From CAXXOK01 sp035353615 (GTDB lineage: Bacteria; Bacillota; Clostridia; Christensenellales; Aristaeellaceae): DNA of 26,833 nucleotides. The stretch is from NCBI GenBank assembly GCA_035353615.1, contig DAOPZY010000037.1:1-26833 (forward strand), read 5' to 3'. Positions 15,165 to 23,009 of the stretch are shown here, piece by piece. The notes beneath the pieces were generated by a model. That model did not search any database, was not told the DNA's origin, and saw only the letters and a program-made list of their open reading frames with translations. The stretch's first letter is position 1. The number at the start of each line of letters is the position of its first letter. The translations under genes were made by a program, and so were the position numbers.

Positions 15165-15501
15165 CAGATTTCTTTTTACCGGCCTTTTCAAGACCAAAAT
15201 ACGGATAAATCGATAAAATGTCTAAAACAATATATATAAATAATACTCAAAAAGAGTAAGATGGCATAAAAATAGACAAATCATACAAGCATTGAAAACC
15301 TGAGCCGTTCGTTTGAACGAAATCCTGCCATAAACGTACGGGCAAATTTTGAACCGTCAACGCAACGGCGCAGTTGCGACGGATATGTTCGAAATAACTG
15401 TGAGCGCCACAGCGCAAGCGACGCACCGCACCGGCATGCCCGTTGGGCGACAGAACGAAGGGAAGCGCTTACATCGTTTGTTTACAACGCTTTATGATAT
15501 A
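15165..15501. other. AT-rich divergent intergenic region with dyads
   Basis: Bases about 15165-15300 are strikingly AT-rich against a GC-rich background. It holds TACTC-AAAAA-GAGTA (15244-15258) and a dyad TTCGTT-TG-AACGAA (15308-15321), which could be an operator for one of the divergent promoters. No gene is seen. Confidence 0.5.
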
Positions 15502-15530
15502 TTGACAAAACAGCTCCCGAGTGATATAGT
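15502..15530 (+). promoter_or_regulatory. Promoter of the amidohydrolase-like gene
   Basis: Consensus TTGACA at 15502-15507 and TATAGT at 15525-15530 with a 17-base spacer. The start near 15537 gives a 75-base leader. Confidence 0.75.
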
Positions 15531-15611
15531 CTATCGACGTTGGTACCCTTCCGCTAGGACACGGAACCTGACACGCCAACGCCGGCCGGATGAATCCAAG
15601 GAGGAAATCCC

Positions 15612-16274
15612 GTGACCACCGAGCAACAGATCGATCTTGCACTGGCATACTTTACGGACATGGAACACTCTCACAGCTATGAACTGCTCGACGGTACCGG
15701 CAGCACGCTCCTGAGCGCGCCCCACGCGACGCTGCAAACCAGGAACGGCTCCATTAAATGCGCTGAGCGCTTTACCGGCATGCTTTGCCGGATGCTCAAC
15801 GACCATATTCACTGCCCGGTGATTTATAAAACCCGCCACCTGCGCGACGATGCCAACCACGATCCGGTGAGCGATTACCGGGACGCGCTGTGCCGTTATG
15901 TGCAGCAGCACGATGTGCGTTATGTGCTGGACCTGCACCAGATGAAGCCGGAACGCCCGACCAATGTGTGCATCGGCACCGGCCGAGGGCGCAACCTGCA
16001 AGGGCGCAGAGAAATTGCGGAGCTTGCGGCGGCCTGCTTTCGCCGGCACGGCGTAACCGGCATCACGGTGGACGAACCTTTTGACGCATGCGGCCCCAAC
16101 ACCGTGTGCGCGACGATCGCGTCGCGTTGCCATGTGCCCGCGCTGCAGCTGGAAATCAACACGCGGCTGTTGATGTGCGGCTATGCGGATTATAACTTTA
16201 TGAATGTTTTGGACGCTCTTAGCGAACTGACCGGCTACCTGAACACCCAGATGGCGGGCGAAATCGCACTGTAA
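15612..16274 (+). CDS. N-formylglutamate amidohydrolase-family protein
   Basis: A 220-residue protein starting at a GTG with AAGGAGGAA a few bases upstream. Family motifs are visible: SAPHA with His38 (a likely zinc ligand), the KCAERFTG stretch, DDANHDPVSDYRD, DLHQMKPERPTNVCIGTGRG and a late ALQLEINTRLL. N-formylglutamate amidohydrolases are zinc enzymes that split N-formylglutamate to formate and glutamate in histidine breakdown; related members cleave other N-acyl or amide bonds. No hut genes are nearby, so a histidine role is not supported. Its neighbours are two ATP-grasp ligases, which makes an amide-bond substrate attractive, though a terminator separates them. Length is slightly short for the family. 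Confidence 0.8.
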   Translation: MTTEQQIDLALAYFTDMEHSHSYELLDGTGSTLLSAPHATLQTRNGSIKCAERFTGMLCRMLNDHIHCPVIYKTRHLRDDANHDPVSDYRDALCRYVQQHDVRYVLDLHQMKPERPTNVCIGTGRGRNLQGRREIAELAAACFRRHGVTGITVDEPFDACGPNTVCATIASRCHVPALQLEINTRLLMCGYADYNFMNVLDALSELTGYLNTQMAGEIAL

Positions 16275-16282
16275 CGGTACCG

Positions 16283-16312
16283 GCGCCGCATGGAAAAGCT
16301 TGCGGCGCTTTT
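16283..16312 (+). terminator. Terminator after the amidohydrolase-like gene
   Basis: GCGCCGCA (16283-16290) pairs with TGCGGCGC (16301-16308) around a 10-base loop and is followed by TTTT. A good intrinsic terminator. Confidence 0.75.
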
Positions 16313-16650
16313 GCGTATGCGCAGTTTGTCCGGACCGGCGCATCGGCCTGTGAGCCGACGCTTTTCTCCAAAACATGCCCGTGATGCCCAACAAGCGGGG
16401 CCATCCCTTCCGCGCCAACTGCCTTCCGCGCCAACTGCCTTTCGCATAGCAAACCTCGGACGGTTCGTCTGCCTGAGGCCCGCCTCGTAGGGTCGGCACA
16501 GAGAGGGCCTTCAAACCCCGTAAGGGTATCGTTTTCGCACGTTTTGCCTCGACAAAGGCTCAATCACCCGGGTTTTGGTCAGAACCAGCGTAAGATAAAC
16601 ATCCATAACGGCGCGTTTACCCCATCGGCGCCGGGAAGGGAGCTGACGGA
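16313..16650. other. Gap upstream of the ATP-grasp pair
   Basis: About 340 bases with no supported gene. It contains a 16-bp direct duplication (16406-16437). I could not find a convincing promoter for the ATP-grasp operon; TTGGTC near 16575 lacks a well-spaced -10. Confidence 0.4.
16406..16437 (+). repeat. 16-bp tandem duplication
   Basis: CCTTCCGCGCCAACTG occurs twice back to back (16406-16421, 16422-16437), followed by a partial third start CCTTTCGC. Probably slippage, or part of a dispersed intergenic repeat. Confidence 0.85.
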
Positions 16651-17532
16651 ATGCCGCACGGTTTACTGGTCGTCAACGCCTTTCTGCGAACGACAAAATT
16701 TGATGAGTTGTATCATATTCTGCTCAGCTCCGCCCGAGAATGCGGGATGGAGCTTTCGGTGCATACCAACGCGGAGCTGGCCCCGATTGTGGAAAGCCCT
16801 GTTTTTGAACCGAAACAATACGATTTTGTGCTGTTTTGGGATAAAGACGTGGCATTGGCTACCCAGTTGACGCGGCGGGGCTTGCCGGTTTTTAACAGCG
16901 CGGAAAGCATTTTGCGCTGCGACGATAAATCCCTGACATACTTAGCGCTTAAACAGGCCGGGCTGCCAATGCCCCGCACGGTTCTTGCGCCTAAAACCTT
17001 TCCCGCCGTCGGTTACCCGACATTGGACTTTGTGGACGCGACAGCGGAGCAGCTCGGGTTTCCGATTGTGCTCAAGGAATGCTTCGGTTCCTTTGGACAG
17101 CAGGTCTATCTGTGCGAAACGCTGGATGCTTTGCGCCAGAAGGTGCAGTCGCTGGCCGGAACGCCGCTGCTGTTTCAGGCGCTGGTGCAGGAAAGCATAG
17201 GGCGCGATGTGCGCATCAACGTCGTGGGGGAGCGCGTGGTGGCAAGCATCCTGCGTCAAAGCCTGAATGGGGATTTCCGCAGCAACCTTACCCTTGGCGG
17301 CGCCATGAAAACCCATACCCCTACACGGGAAGAAGCGGAGCTTGCTTTACGGGCCGTTCGGGAGCTGGGGCTGACGTTTGCGGGCGTTGACGTGCTATTT
17401 GGCGCGGACGGGCCGCTGATATGCGAAGTGAACAGCAACGCGCACTTCAAAACCACGCTGCAATGCACGGGTGTGAACATGGCGACCGAGATCATGCGGG
17501 AGATCGGCAACCGGCTGGAGGCGGGCTTATGA
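16651..17532 (+). CDS. ATP-grasp ligase (RimK-like), first of a tandem pair
   Basis: A 293-residue ATP-grasp enzyme. Residues about 1-110 are the pre-ATP-grasp domain (GLLVVNAFLRTTKF). ATP-binding elements follow: FPIVLKECFGSFGQQVYL (around 138-155), LLFQALVQESIGRDVRINVVG with the catalytic-type RDVR, and the metal site GVDVLFGADGPLICEVNSNAHF with Glu259 and Asn261. The family activates a carboxylate as acyl-phosphate and joins it to an amine; RimK adds glutamate to ribosomal protein S6 and LysX-type relatives modify amino acids. Substrates here are unknown. AAGGGAG at 16637-16643 sets the start. Its stop overlaps the start of the second ATP-grasp (ATGA), so both are made together. Confidence 0.9.
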   Translation: MPHGLLVVNAFLRTTKFDELYHILLSSARECGMELSVHTNAELAPIVESPVFEPKQYDFVLFWDKDVALATQLTRRGLPVFNSAESILRCDDKSLTYLALKQAGLPMPRTVLAPKTFPAVGYPTLDFVDATAEQLGFPIVLKECFGSFGQQVYLCETLDALRQKVQSLAGTPLLFQALVQESIGRDVRINVVGERVVASILRQSLNGDFRSNLTLGGAMKTHTPTREEAELALRAVRELGLTFAGVDVLFGADGPLICEVNSNAHFKTTLQCTGVNMATEIMREIGNRLEAGL

Positions 17533-18386
17533 AAACAGGATGGCTGCTGTACGAGGAAAGCGACCTGGCGAAAAACCGCGATTTTGCAGCCTATGTGGAA
17601 AAACAGGCGGTCAAACTGGGGCTGGGAATGGCGACGGTTCTCACGGCGCAGCTCACGTTAGGCGTGCGCGAAGGCGGCCAACTGTTGCTGCAGAAAGACG
17701 GGCGGGATCAACTGCCGGATTTTGTGCTCTCCCGCCAGCGGGACGCGCTGATCAGCGCGCAGTTTGAACGGCTGGGCATACCTGTGTTCAACAGCTCGCT
17801 CGTTTGTTCCCTGTGTAACGATAAGCGGGCCACGCATCAGTTTTTAGCGGGCTTGCCGATGCTGCGCACCCGGTTTGTAAGCCATCGGCGCGCGGTCGCG
17901 CCTGCGGAAGGGGCCTACCCGGTGGTTGTAAAACCCGCGCAGGGCCATGGCGGCGAGCATGTGGCGCTGGTGAATAACGAGTATGAATGGCGTGACGCGG
18001 TGGATGAAATTTTGCCGCATGACATTGTGGAACAGCAGGTAGCGAGCGAGGCGGGCAGCGATCTGCGGGTGTATGTGCTGTTTGGGAAGATCATCGCCGG
18101 TGTGATGCGAACGGCGAGCCGGGGAATTGTGAGCAACTACAAGCTGGGCGGCAACGTGGCGGCGCATACCCTCACAGAGGAGGAACGAGCGTTGGCGGAA
18201 AGCGTGATTGGGCGTTTCGACGCGGCGGGAGCGCCGCTGAGCTTTGCCGGCGTTGATTTTTTGTACCATCAGGGCCACCCTGTGCTCAGCGAGGTGGAGG
18301 ATGTGGTGGGCAGCCGGATGCTTTACAAAGTTAGCAAAACCGATATCATCTCCGATTTTTTGGAAGGCGTGCGGACGCGGATTTAG
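17529..18386 (+). CDS. ATP-grasp-fold protein, second of the pair, with altered metal motif
   Basis: A 285-residue protein beginning at the ATG that overlaps the upstream stop by four bases. It shows the pre-ATP-grasp region (GWLLYEESDLAKN), the ATP-binding PVVVKPAQGHGGEHV with Lys135, VEQQVASEAGSDLRVYVLFG, RGIVSNYKLGGN and a final FAGVDFLYHQGHPVLSEVEDVVGS. Where most family members have EVN, this one reads EVED (Glu255, Glu257, Asp258), so metal coordination must differ. Overall similarity of layout to its neighbour suggests an old duplication followed by divergence. It may be a second ligase acting in sequence, or a partner subunit. A frame extension to 17421 is not used because the overlap start is the clear one. 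Confidence 0.88.
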   Translation: MKTGWLLYEESDLAKNRDFAAYVEKQAVKLGLGMATVLTAQLTLGVREGGQLLLQKDGRDQLPDFVLSRQRDALISAQFERLGIPVFNSSLVCSLCNDKRATHQFLAGLPMLRTRFVSHRRAVAPAEGAYPVVVKPAQGHGGEHVALVNNEYEWRDAVDEILPHDIVEQQVASEAGSDLRVYVLFGKIIAGVMRTASRGIVSNYKLGGNVAAHTLTEEERALAESVIGRFDAAGAPLSFAGVDFLYHQGHPVLSEVEDVVGSRMLYKVSKTDIISDFLEGVRTRI

Positions 18387-18480
18387 GGGTTTGGCATAGC
18401 TTACGTTACGGAAAATTGACCTCGCACGCTGTCACCTGCTACGGGGCCGGATATCCTGAAGAATCCAGATACGTAGTTTT

Positions 18481-18498
18481 AACGCCTAGTCAGGCGTT
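18481..18498 (+). terminator. Short hairpin after the ATP-grasp genes
   Basis: AACGCCT (18481-18487) pairs with AGGCGTT (18492-18498), loop AGTC. It is flanked by TTTT upstream and AAAA downstream, so it would suit the minus strand better; no gene there uses it. Confidence 0.4.
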
Positions 18499-18524
18499 TC
18501 AAAACCGACCGATACTTTACGCGC

Positions 18525-18554
18525 GAAGGGGTTCCTTAAACGGAACCCTTTTTT
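18525..18554 (+). terminator. Terminator of the ATP-grasp operon
   Basis: An approximately 11-bp stem (GAAGGGGTTCC with GGAACCCTTTT) around TTAAAC runs into TTTTTT ending at 18554. A strong intrinsic terminator, placed about 140 bases after the stop codon. Confidence 0.8.
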
Positions 18555-18670
18555 GTGACAAAACAGCCGACGGTTTCTTTTCGCGCGCGAAGGGCTTCGA
18601 ACTGAGCCGAGAGAAACCGCTGGAGCCGAACGCCCGCTTCCCGTGAGAACATCTCCCCGGCATGTCGGCA

Positions 18671-18699
18671 ATGACAAGCCCGGACGAATGTGGTATACT
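18671..18699 (+). promoter_or_regulatory. Promoter of the WecE-like gene
   Basis: ATGACA at 18671-18676 and TATACT at 18694-18699, 17 bases apart. The -35 is one base off consensus. Confidence 0.6.
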
Positions 18700-18755
18700 T
18701 TCATCCGGTAAGCGTGGCACATCCGCGCGTATAAAACGGAGGAGACGATAACGAT

Positions 18756-19883
18756 ATGATCCCATTCAACATCCCCCCCTATATTGGCGAGGAGGATCAA
18801 TACGTTCTCGATGCGATCCACAGCCACAAAATTTGCGGCGACGGGCCTTATACCAAGCGTTGCCATACAGAATTGGAGAAAATGACAGGCACTAAAAAAG
18901 CGCTGCTGACCACATCAGGCACCAGCGCGCTGGAATTGGCCGCCATCCTGAGCAATATTGGCCCGGGCGACGAAGTGATTATGCCTTCCTTCACGTTTTC
19001 AAGTACGGCCAACGCCTTTGCCTTGCGCGGCGCGACGGTTGTGTTTGTGGATGTGGAGCCTGAAACCATGAATATCGACCCGGCCTGCATCCGCGCTGCC
19101 ATCACGGACCGGACGCGGGTAATCGTGCCGGTGCATTATGCCGGCGTATGCTGCGATATGGATCAGATCGACGCCATGGCGAAGGAACGGGGCCTGATGG
19201 TCATCGAGGACGCCGCACAAGCCGTAGACGCGTACTGGAAGGGCAAGGCCGGCGGCTCCATGGGGGATATCGGCTGTTACAGCTTTCACGAAACCAAAAA
19301 CTTCAGCATGGGCGAAGGCGGCGCGGCGTTGCTGAACGATGCGCGCTTTGTGGAACGGGCGGAGATCGTGCGCGAAAAGGGTACGGATCGCAGCCGGTTC
19401 TACCGGGGTCAGGTCGATAAATACACGTGGGTCGATCTGGGCTCCTCCATCCTGCAAAGTGAGCTGAACGCGGCCTATCTGCTGGCGCAGCTGGAAAACC
19501 GCAAACGTATTACGGATTTCCGCATGGCGCGCTGGAACCAATACCATCAGGGGCTGCAAGACCTGAAAACGGCGGGGAGACTGGGCTTGCCCAAAATCCC
19601 GGAGGGTTGCGTCCACAACGCCCATATGTATTTTATCAAGTGTAAGGACTTGGAGGAGCGCATGGCGCTTTCGGCGTTCCTGCGCGAGCGGGACATCATG
19701 GCGGTTTTCCACTACATCCCGCTGCATTCCGCCCTTGCCGGAAAACGCTTTGGCCGTTTTCACGGCGAGGATCGCTACACCACGGCGGAAAGCGAACGCC
19801 TGCTGAGGTTGCCGATGTATTACGGGCTTTCGGAAACGGATTGCGCCACGGTGATCGCCGCGTTGCACGATTTTTACCAATAA
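18756..19883 (+). CDS. wecE: dTDP-4-amino-4,6-dideoxygalactose transaminase (WecE/RffA type)
   Basis: A 375-residue PLP enzyme of the DegT/DnrJ/EryC1 aminotransferase family, close in length and sequence to E. coli WecE. Shared blocks include the N-terminal MIPFNIPP, CGDGPYTKRC, LTTSGTSALE, RVIVPVHYAGVCCDMD, the EDAAQAVDA segment, the PLP-Lys block SFHETKNFSMGEGGA with Lys181, KGTDRSRFYRGQVDKYTWVDLGSS, and the end block MAVFHYIPLHS. WecE transfers an amino group from glutamate to dTDP-4-keto-6-deoxyglucose, making dTDP-fucosamine precursor for surface polysaccharide. No rml or glycosyltransferase genes are nearby, so the sugar pathway must be completed elsewhere. It is monocistronic, with CGGAGGAGA as ribosome site. 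Confidence 0.93.
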   Translation: MIPFNIPPYIGEEDQYVLDAIHSHKICGDGPYTKRCHTELEKMTGTKKALLTTSGTSALELAAILSNIGPGDEVIMPSFTFSSTANAFALRGATVVFVDVEPETMNIDPACIRAAITDRTRVIVPVHYAGVCCDMDQIDAMAKERGLMVIEDAAQAVDAYWKGKAGGSMGDIGCYSFHETKNFSMGEGGAALLNDARFVERAEIVREKGTDRSRFYRGQVDKYTWVDLGSSILQSELNAAYLLAQLENRKRITDFRMARWNQYHQGLQDLKTAGRLGLPKIPEGCVHNAHMYFIKCKDLEERMALSAFLRERDIMAVFHYIPLHSALAGKRFGRFHGEDRYTTAESERLLRLPMYYGLSETDCATVIAALHDFYQ

Positions 19884-20106
19884 CGCGAAGCGATGCTTGA
19901 CCCGAATCAATCATCCGCAACAGCCTCGGTTACACGGTGCACACAGCTTCCATCGCTTGGCAAATTGGTTTTACGAAGTGCGGGGCAACCTGAAACGCGT
20001 GCGGACACAACGGGAATGCAGAGCCGAACCTGATCCGGCGAAATGACCAAGCAAATGCGCGCAGCTCCATTCAACAAATGCGGCGGCATCAAGGGGAATA
20101 ACGCAC

Positions 20107-20143
20107 AGGGTGGGCGCGCGAGAGGATCGCGCGCCCACCCTTT
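20107..20143 (+). terminator. Terminator of the WecE-like gene
   Basis: A perfect 15-bp GC stem (20107-20121 with 20127-20141) closes GAGGA and is followed by TTTC. It sits 220 bases beyond the stop. The remaining sequence from 19884 to 20380 shows no gene that I can support. Confidence 0.7.
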
Positions 20144-20380
20144 CAGTGGATTGACACGGCGACATGGAAACACGCGCTACCGCAAACCGCGCGTATCGGG
20201 CAAACCGGCGGGCTGATCCCCACAATGCTATCGGAACAGGGAGGACGGTTGGGGACTCGCGTCCCAGAGCGCTTTGCCCACGCGGGTTGGAACCAACAGA
20301 AGGATAAACCGATCCCCATGGCGAAAAAATACGCGTACGGAAAACAGCTACTGAAAAAGAAAATAAAGGGAGGGTTCAGA

Positions 20381-20950
20381 TTGAAAAATACGAAAGTATT
20401 TCGCTGGAATTTCACCGGGTGGTCGGTCATTGTTTTCTATGCGGTGTGCGGCTTGCTGCTGTTGCTGTGGCCCAATCTGGCGCTCATGATTGCTAACTAT
20501 GCGCTGGCCGCCGTGCTGTGCGGGGTTGGCCTGGTGATGATCATTGGCTACATTCGGGGTGAAGCGATGGACGGTATGATGGGCTTTGGGTTAGCTAAAG
20601 GCCTGATTGCCCTTCTGGTGGGCCTGGTGCTGCTGATGAAAAGCGAACTGCTGATGACGCTGCTGCCCTTCTTATGGGGCGTATCGATGATCGCGGGTGG
20701 CTTTGGCAAATTCCAGATGGCGTTTGACATGCGCCGCATCGGCCACAGCCGGTGGTGGCTGTTGCTGATCGGCTCCCTGATCTCGTTTGTGTTGGGCATT
20801 CTGTCTGTTACGCAACCGGCGTTTGTGGCTACGGCGTTCACCCAGTTCGCGGGCATTTCGCTGCTGGCGGAGGCCGCGCTGGACTGCGCGTCGCTGCTGT
20901 TTATCAAACGCGAAATGAAGCACCTGAACGTTACGGTTGGCACAAAATAA
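20381..20950 (+). CDS. HdeD/DUF308-family membrane protein
   Basis: A 189-residue integral membrane protein with six hydrophobic segments in paired repeats, including GWSVIVFYAVCGLLLLLWP, MIANYALAAVLCGVGLVMII, a GLAKGLIALLVGLVLLM segment and LLLIGSLISFVLGILSVTQP. That matches the DUF308/HdeD pattern (E. coli HdeD helps acid resistance at high cell density), although the function in Clostridia is unknown. The start is a TTG at 20381 chosen because AAGGGAGGG lies about 7 bases upstream; longer in-frame starts at 20318 and 20225 lack a good site. It is convergent with the kinase gene. Confidence 0.8.
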   Translation: MKNTKVFRWNFTGWSVIVFYAVCGLLLLLWPNLALMIANYALAAVLCGVGLVMIIGYIRGEAMDGMMGFGLAKGLIALLVGLVLLMKSELLMTLLPFLWGVSMIAGGFGKFQMAFDMRRIGHSRWWLLLIGSLISFVLGILSVTQPAFVATAFTQFAGISLLAEAALDCASLLFIKREMKHLNVTVGTK

Positions 20951-21010
20951 CGCCTGCGCCCTGTGTTGTTTCAATCACCGGCAGGGAAGAAAATCAAGAA
21001 AACTGAATGA

Positions 21011-21050
21011 AAACAAAACCGGCCGCGCCCCTGCCGTCAGGGGTTGCGGC
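21011..21050 (-). terminator. Terminator of the vWA-PP2C-kinase operon
   Basis: On the minus strand a stem formed by 21022-21032 and 21039-21050 (one bulge) overlaps the kinase stop codon and is followed by GGTTTTGTTT (21020-21011). The coding end is embedded in the terminator. Confidence 0.7.
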
Positions 21051-21960
21051 TGGCGCGCCAGTAGCGGCTTAATCCGTTTAGGGGTTGATCCTGCGGTCGC
21101 CCTTCTTCCGGCGGCGGCGCGAACAGCCGCTCCAGCAAGCCGTCGTCGGGCCGCTCCGCCGGATCGCGACTGAGCGCCTTGCCAATAACCCACCGGTACG
21201 CGGTGGGGAGGCTGTCCGCGAGGCGAATGGACGTGCCGGACAGAGCGGCTTCGTAAAGGTAGGCATGCGCATCCTCCGGCACGGGAAGTTTGCCTGTCCA
21301 CAGCCGATGGGCAATAATGCCAAACGCAAACGTGTCCAACTGCCGTGCGAGCGTCGCGGGCTGTTGGGTCATCCGCAAAAACGCTTCGGGCGCCAGATAA
21401 ACCGGATCGCCTTCAATTTCACGCGCGCCGGTCGGAGGGTCGCTTTCCAGAAACCCGCTGTCAAAATCGATCAGCCGCACGCGGTGCGCGTCCCCGTCGC
21501 GTTGCAGCAAAACATGCTCCGGCTTGAGGTCCGCGTGCACCACGCCCTGCGCGTGCAGGCGGCCCAGGCAACGCGCCAGCTGAAACAACAACTGCCGGGC
21601 AGTCCGGGGGCCGAGTTCACCTACGGTTTCAAAGGTTTCGTACGGGGTCTGGATATACTCCGACGCGGCATAGTACCGACCCTCGAACGCGAAAAAATCG
21701 GTTACGGGCACCACGCAATCCCCTAAAACACAGCGAAGCGCATCGTACAGGGCCAATTTGCGGCGCTCAAACAATTCGCAGCGCGCCGCCTGCTTTTGCC
21801 GCAACGCCGCCGGGGCCGCGCCGTTTGCGGCGGGCTGAACGGGGGTTAAAAACTGCTTGAGGAAAAATCGCCGTCCGTCCCGGATGGCAACGCACCAGCG
21901 CGCGCTGCCGCTACCGGCCGTGGCAAAGGGAGTTTCACATTCATAGGCGCCAATCCGCAT
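21037..21960 (-). CDS. Ser/Thr protein kinase of the vWA-PP2C-kinase triad
   Basis: A 307-residue eukaryote-like protein kinase without a transmembrane segment, so cytoplasmic. Lys35 in FFLKQF is the ATP-anchoring lysine; the catalytic loop reads VVHADLKPEH (Asp144 as catalytic base, HAD in place of HRD), the metal loop is LIDFDSGF (Asp165; DFD for DFG) and YLAPEAF stands for APE. The substitutions are common in kinases of TerY-P-type clusters and do not by themselves mean loss of activity. The ATG at 21960 follows GAGGAGG; a longer start at 21975 would include that site. The start overlaps the end of the phosphatase gene by 20 bases, giving tight coupling of writer and eraser. Confidence 0.9.
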   Translation of the reverse strand: MRIGAYECETPFATAGSGSARWCVAIRDGRRFFLKQFLTPVQPAANGAAPAALRQKQAARCELFERRKLALYDALRCVLGDCVVPVTDFFAFEGRYYAASEYIQTPYETFETVGELGPRTARQLLFQLARCLGRLHAQGVVHADLKPEHVLLQRDGDAHRVRLIDFDSGFLESDPPTGAREIEGDPVYLAPEAFLRMTQQPATLARQLDTFAFGIIAHRLWTGKLPVPEDAHAYLYEAALSGTSIRLADSLPTAYRWVIGKALSRDPAERPDDGLLERLFAPPPEEGRPQDQPLNGLSRYWRASRNP

Positions 21961-22969
21961 GTAAAACCTCCTCATTCAGTTCATAGCCCTGCCGGTAATC
22001 TTCCCATAAGCCGCGGGCAAAGTCCAGGTTTTGCCTGCGGCGGCGCACGGGGGTCACAAACTTTGCCTGAAGCGCCGCCCTGCGTTGCGCGAAGGCTTCT
22101 TTTAGCTCGGCATACGTATCCACGCCATAGCATGCCATGACTAAGGTGCTGTCATCGCTGGCCAGCTTACCCAAGGCGTTGCGCAAGCGCGTACGCCAGC
22201 CAACCAGATCGTTGGCAGCTTGCAGGGTGGTCAGCAGCAGCAGCTCAAATTCCATCGGGGTGGGCAGGTAGCCAAAGCACCCGTCCGTGGCGGTGAGCAC
22301 CACGCACGGGGTGGCAACGGTCAGGCCGTATGCGTCCAGATAAAAATCCCGATCCGCGTTGACCATATTGCTCAGCCGCGAGTCGCGGTACAGGTTTTCC
22401 ATCGCGTCCGTGTGCCCGACCACATGGTCCGCCGTGCACTGGCGCAATCCGTCCGTGCTCAGCACATAGCCCCGGCTGTCCCCGGCCCAGAAAAAAACGG
22501 AGGACAGCTGCTTTCGGGCGCGAGCGTCAATCAGCGCGGCGCAAAGCGTCGTCGGCAAAGTTCGCTGCAAATCGCGCATGATGATGCGCGAACCTTCGGC
22601 GTTTCGGTACAGCGTGTGGAAATCGGTCAGCTTTACGCGTAAATTTTCGGTTAACTGCGCGGCGCAGGCATTCGCTTCCGCCGGGTTACACGGCAGCCGG
22701 CGACCGTCCATGTCGGAAACCCATTCCCGCGTACAGGCGGCAACCAGCCGGGCGGCGACAAACGCCTCGGTATGGTTTTGAAGCTTGGCATACCGCCGGG
22801 AGCCGATGCCGCCGCAACCGTCGGCAACGCAAATTAGCCCGCCCAGAGCGTCGGTTTCAGCGGCGTAGCTGTCCTCTCCCTGGCCGGGCACAACCTCGTT
22901 GGTTACGATAAGGCTCTGACCGTTTATGGCAAACTGGTCCCTCGTCATGGGTCCATGACCACCGTTCAT
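21941..22969 (-). CDS. PP2C-family Ser/Thr phosphatase
   Basis: About 342 residues. PP2C motifs are present: GEDSY near residue 31, VADGCGG at 49-54 supplying metal-binding Asp, FWAGDSRGYVL, VLTATDGCFGYLP and the last motif DDSTLV. It is soluble and likely reverses phosphorylation by the adjacent kinase. The N-terminus is uncertain. ATG 22969 and ATG 22948 are both possible, and a TTG at 23035 would overlap the vWA gene; none has a strong ribosome site, so translational coupling with the vWA gene is likely. The protein continues after the PP2C core with a basic helical tail. Confidence 0.88.
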   Translation of the reverse strand: MNGGHGPMTRDQFAINGQSLIVTNEVVPGQGEDSYAAETDALGGLICVADGCGGIGSRRYAKLQNHTEAFVAARLVAACTREWVSDMDGRRLPCNPAEANACAAQLTENLRVKLTDFHTLYRNAEGSRIIMRDLQRTLPTTLCAALIDARARKQLSSVFFWAGDSRGYVLSTDGLRQCTADHVVGHTDAMENLYRDSRLSNMVNADRDFYLDAYGLTVATPCVVLTATDGCFGYLPTPMEFELLLLTTLQAANDLVGWRTRLRNALGKLASDDSTLVMACYGVDTYAELKEAFAQRRAALQAKFVTPVRRRRQNLDFARGLWEDYRQGYELNEEVLHADWRL

Positions 22970-23009
22970 AAGGCTCGGGCAGGTTTTGGGCCGCCCGCCG
23001 CGCCCGGGT

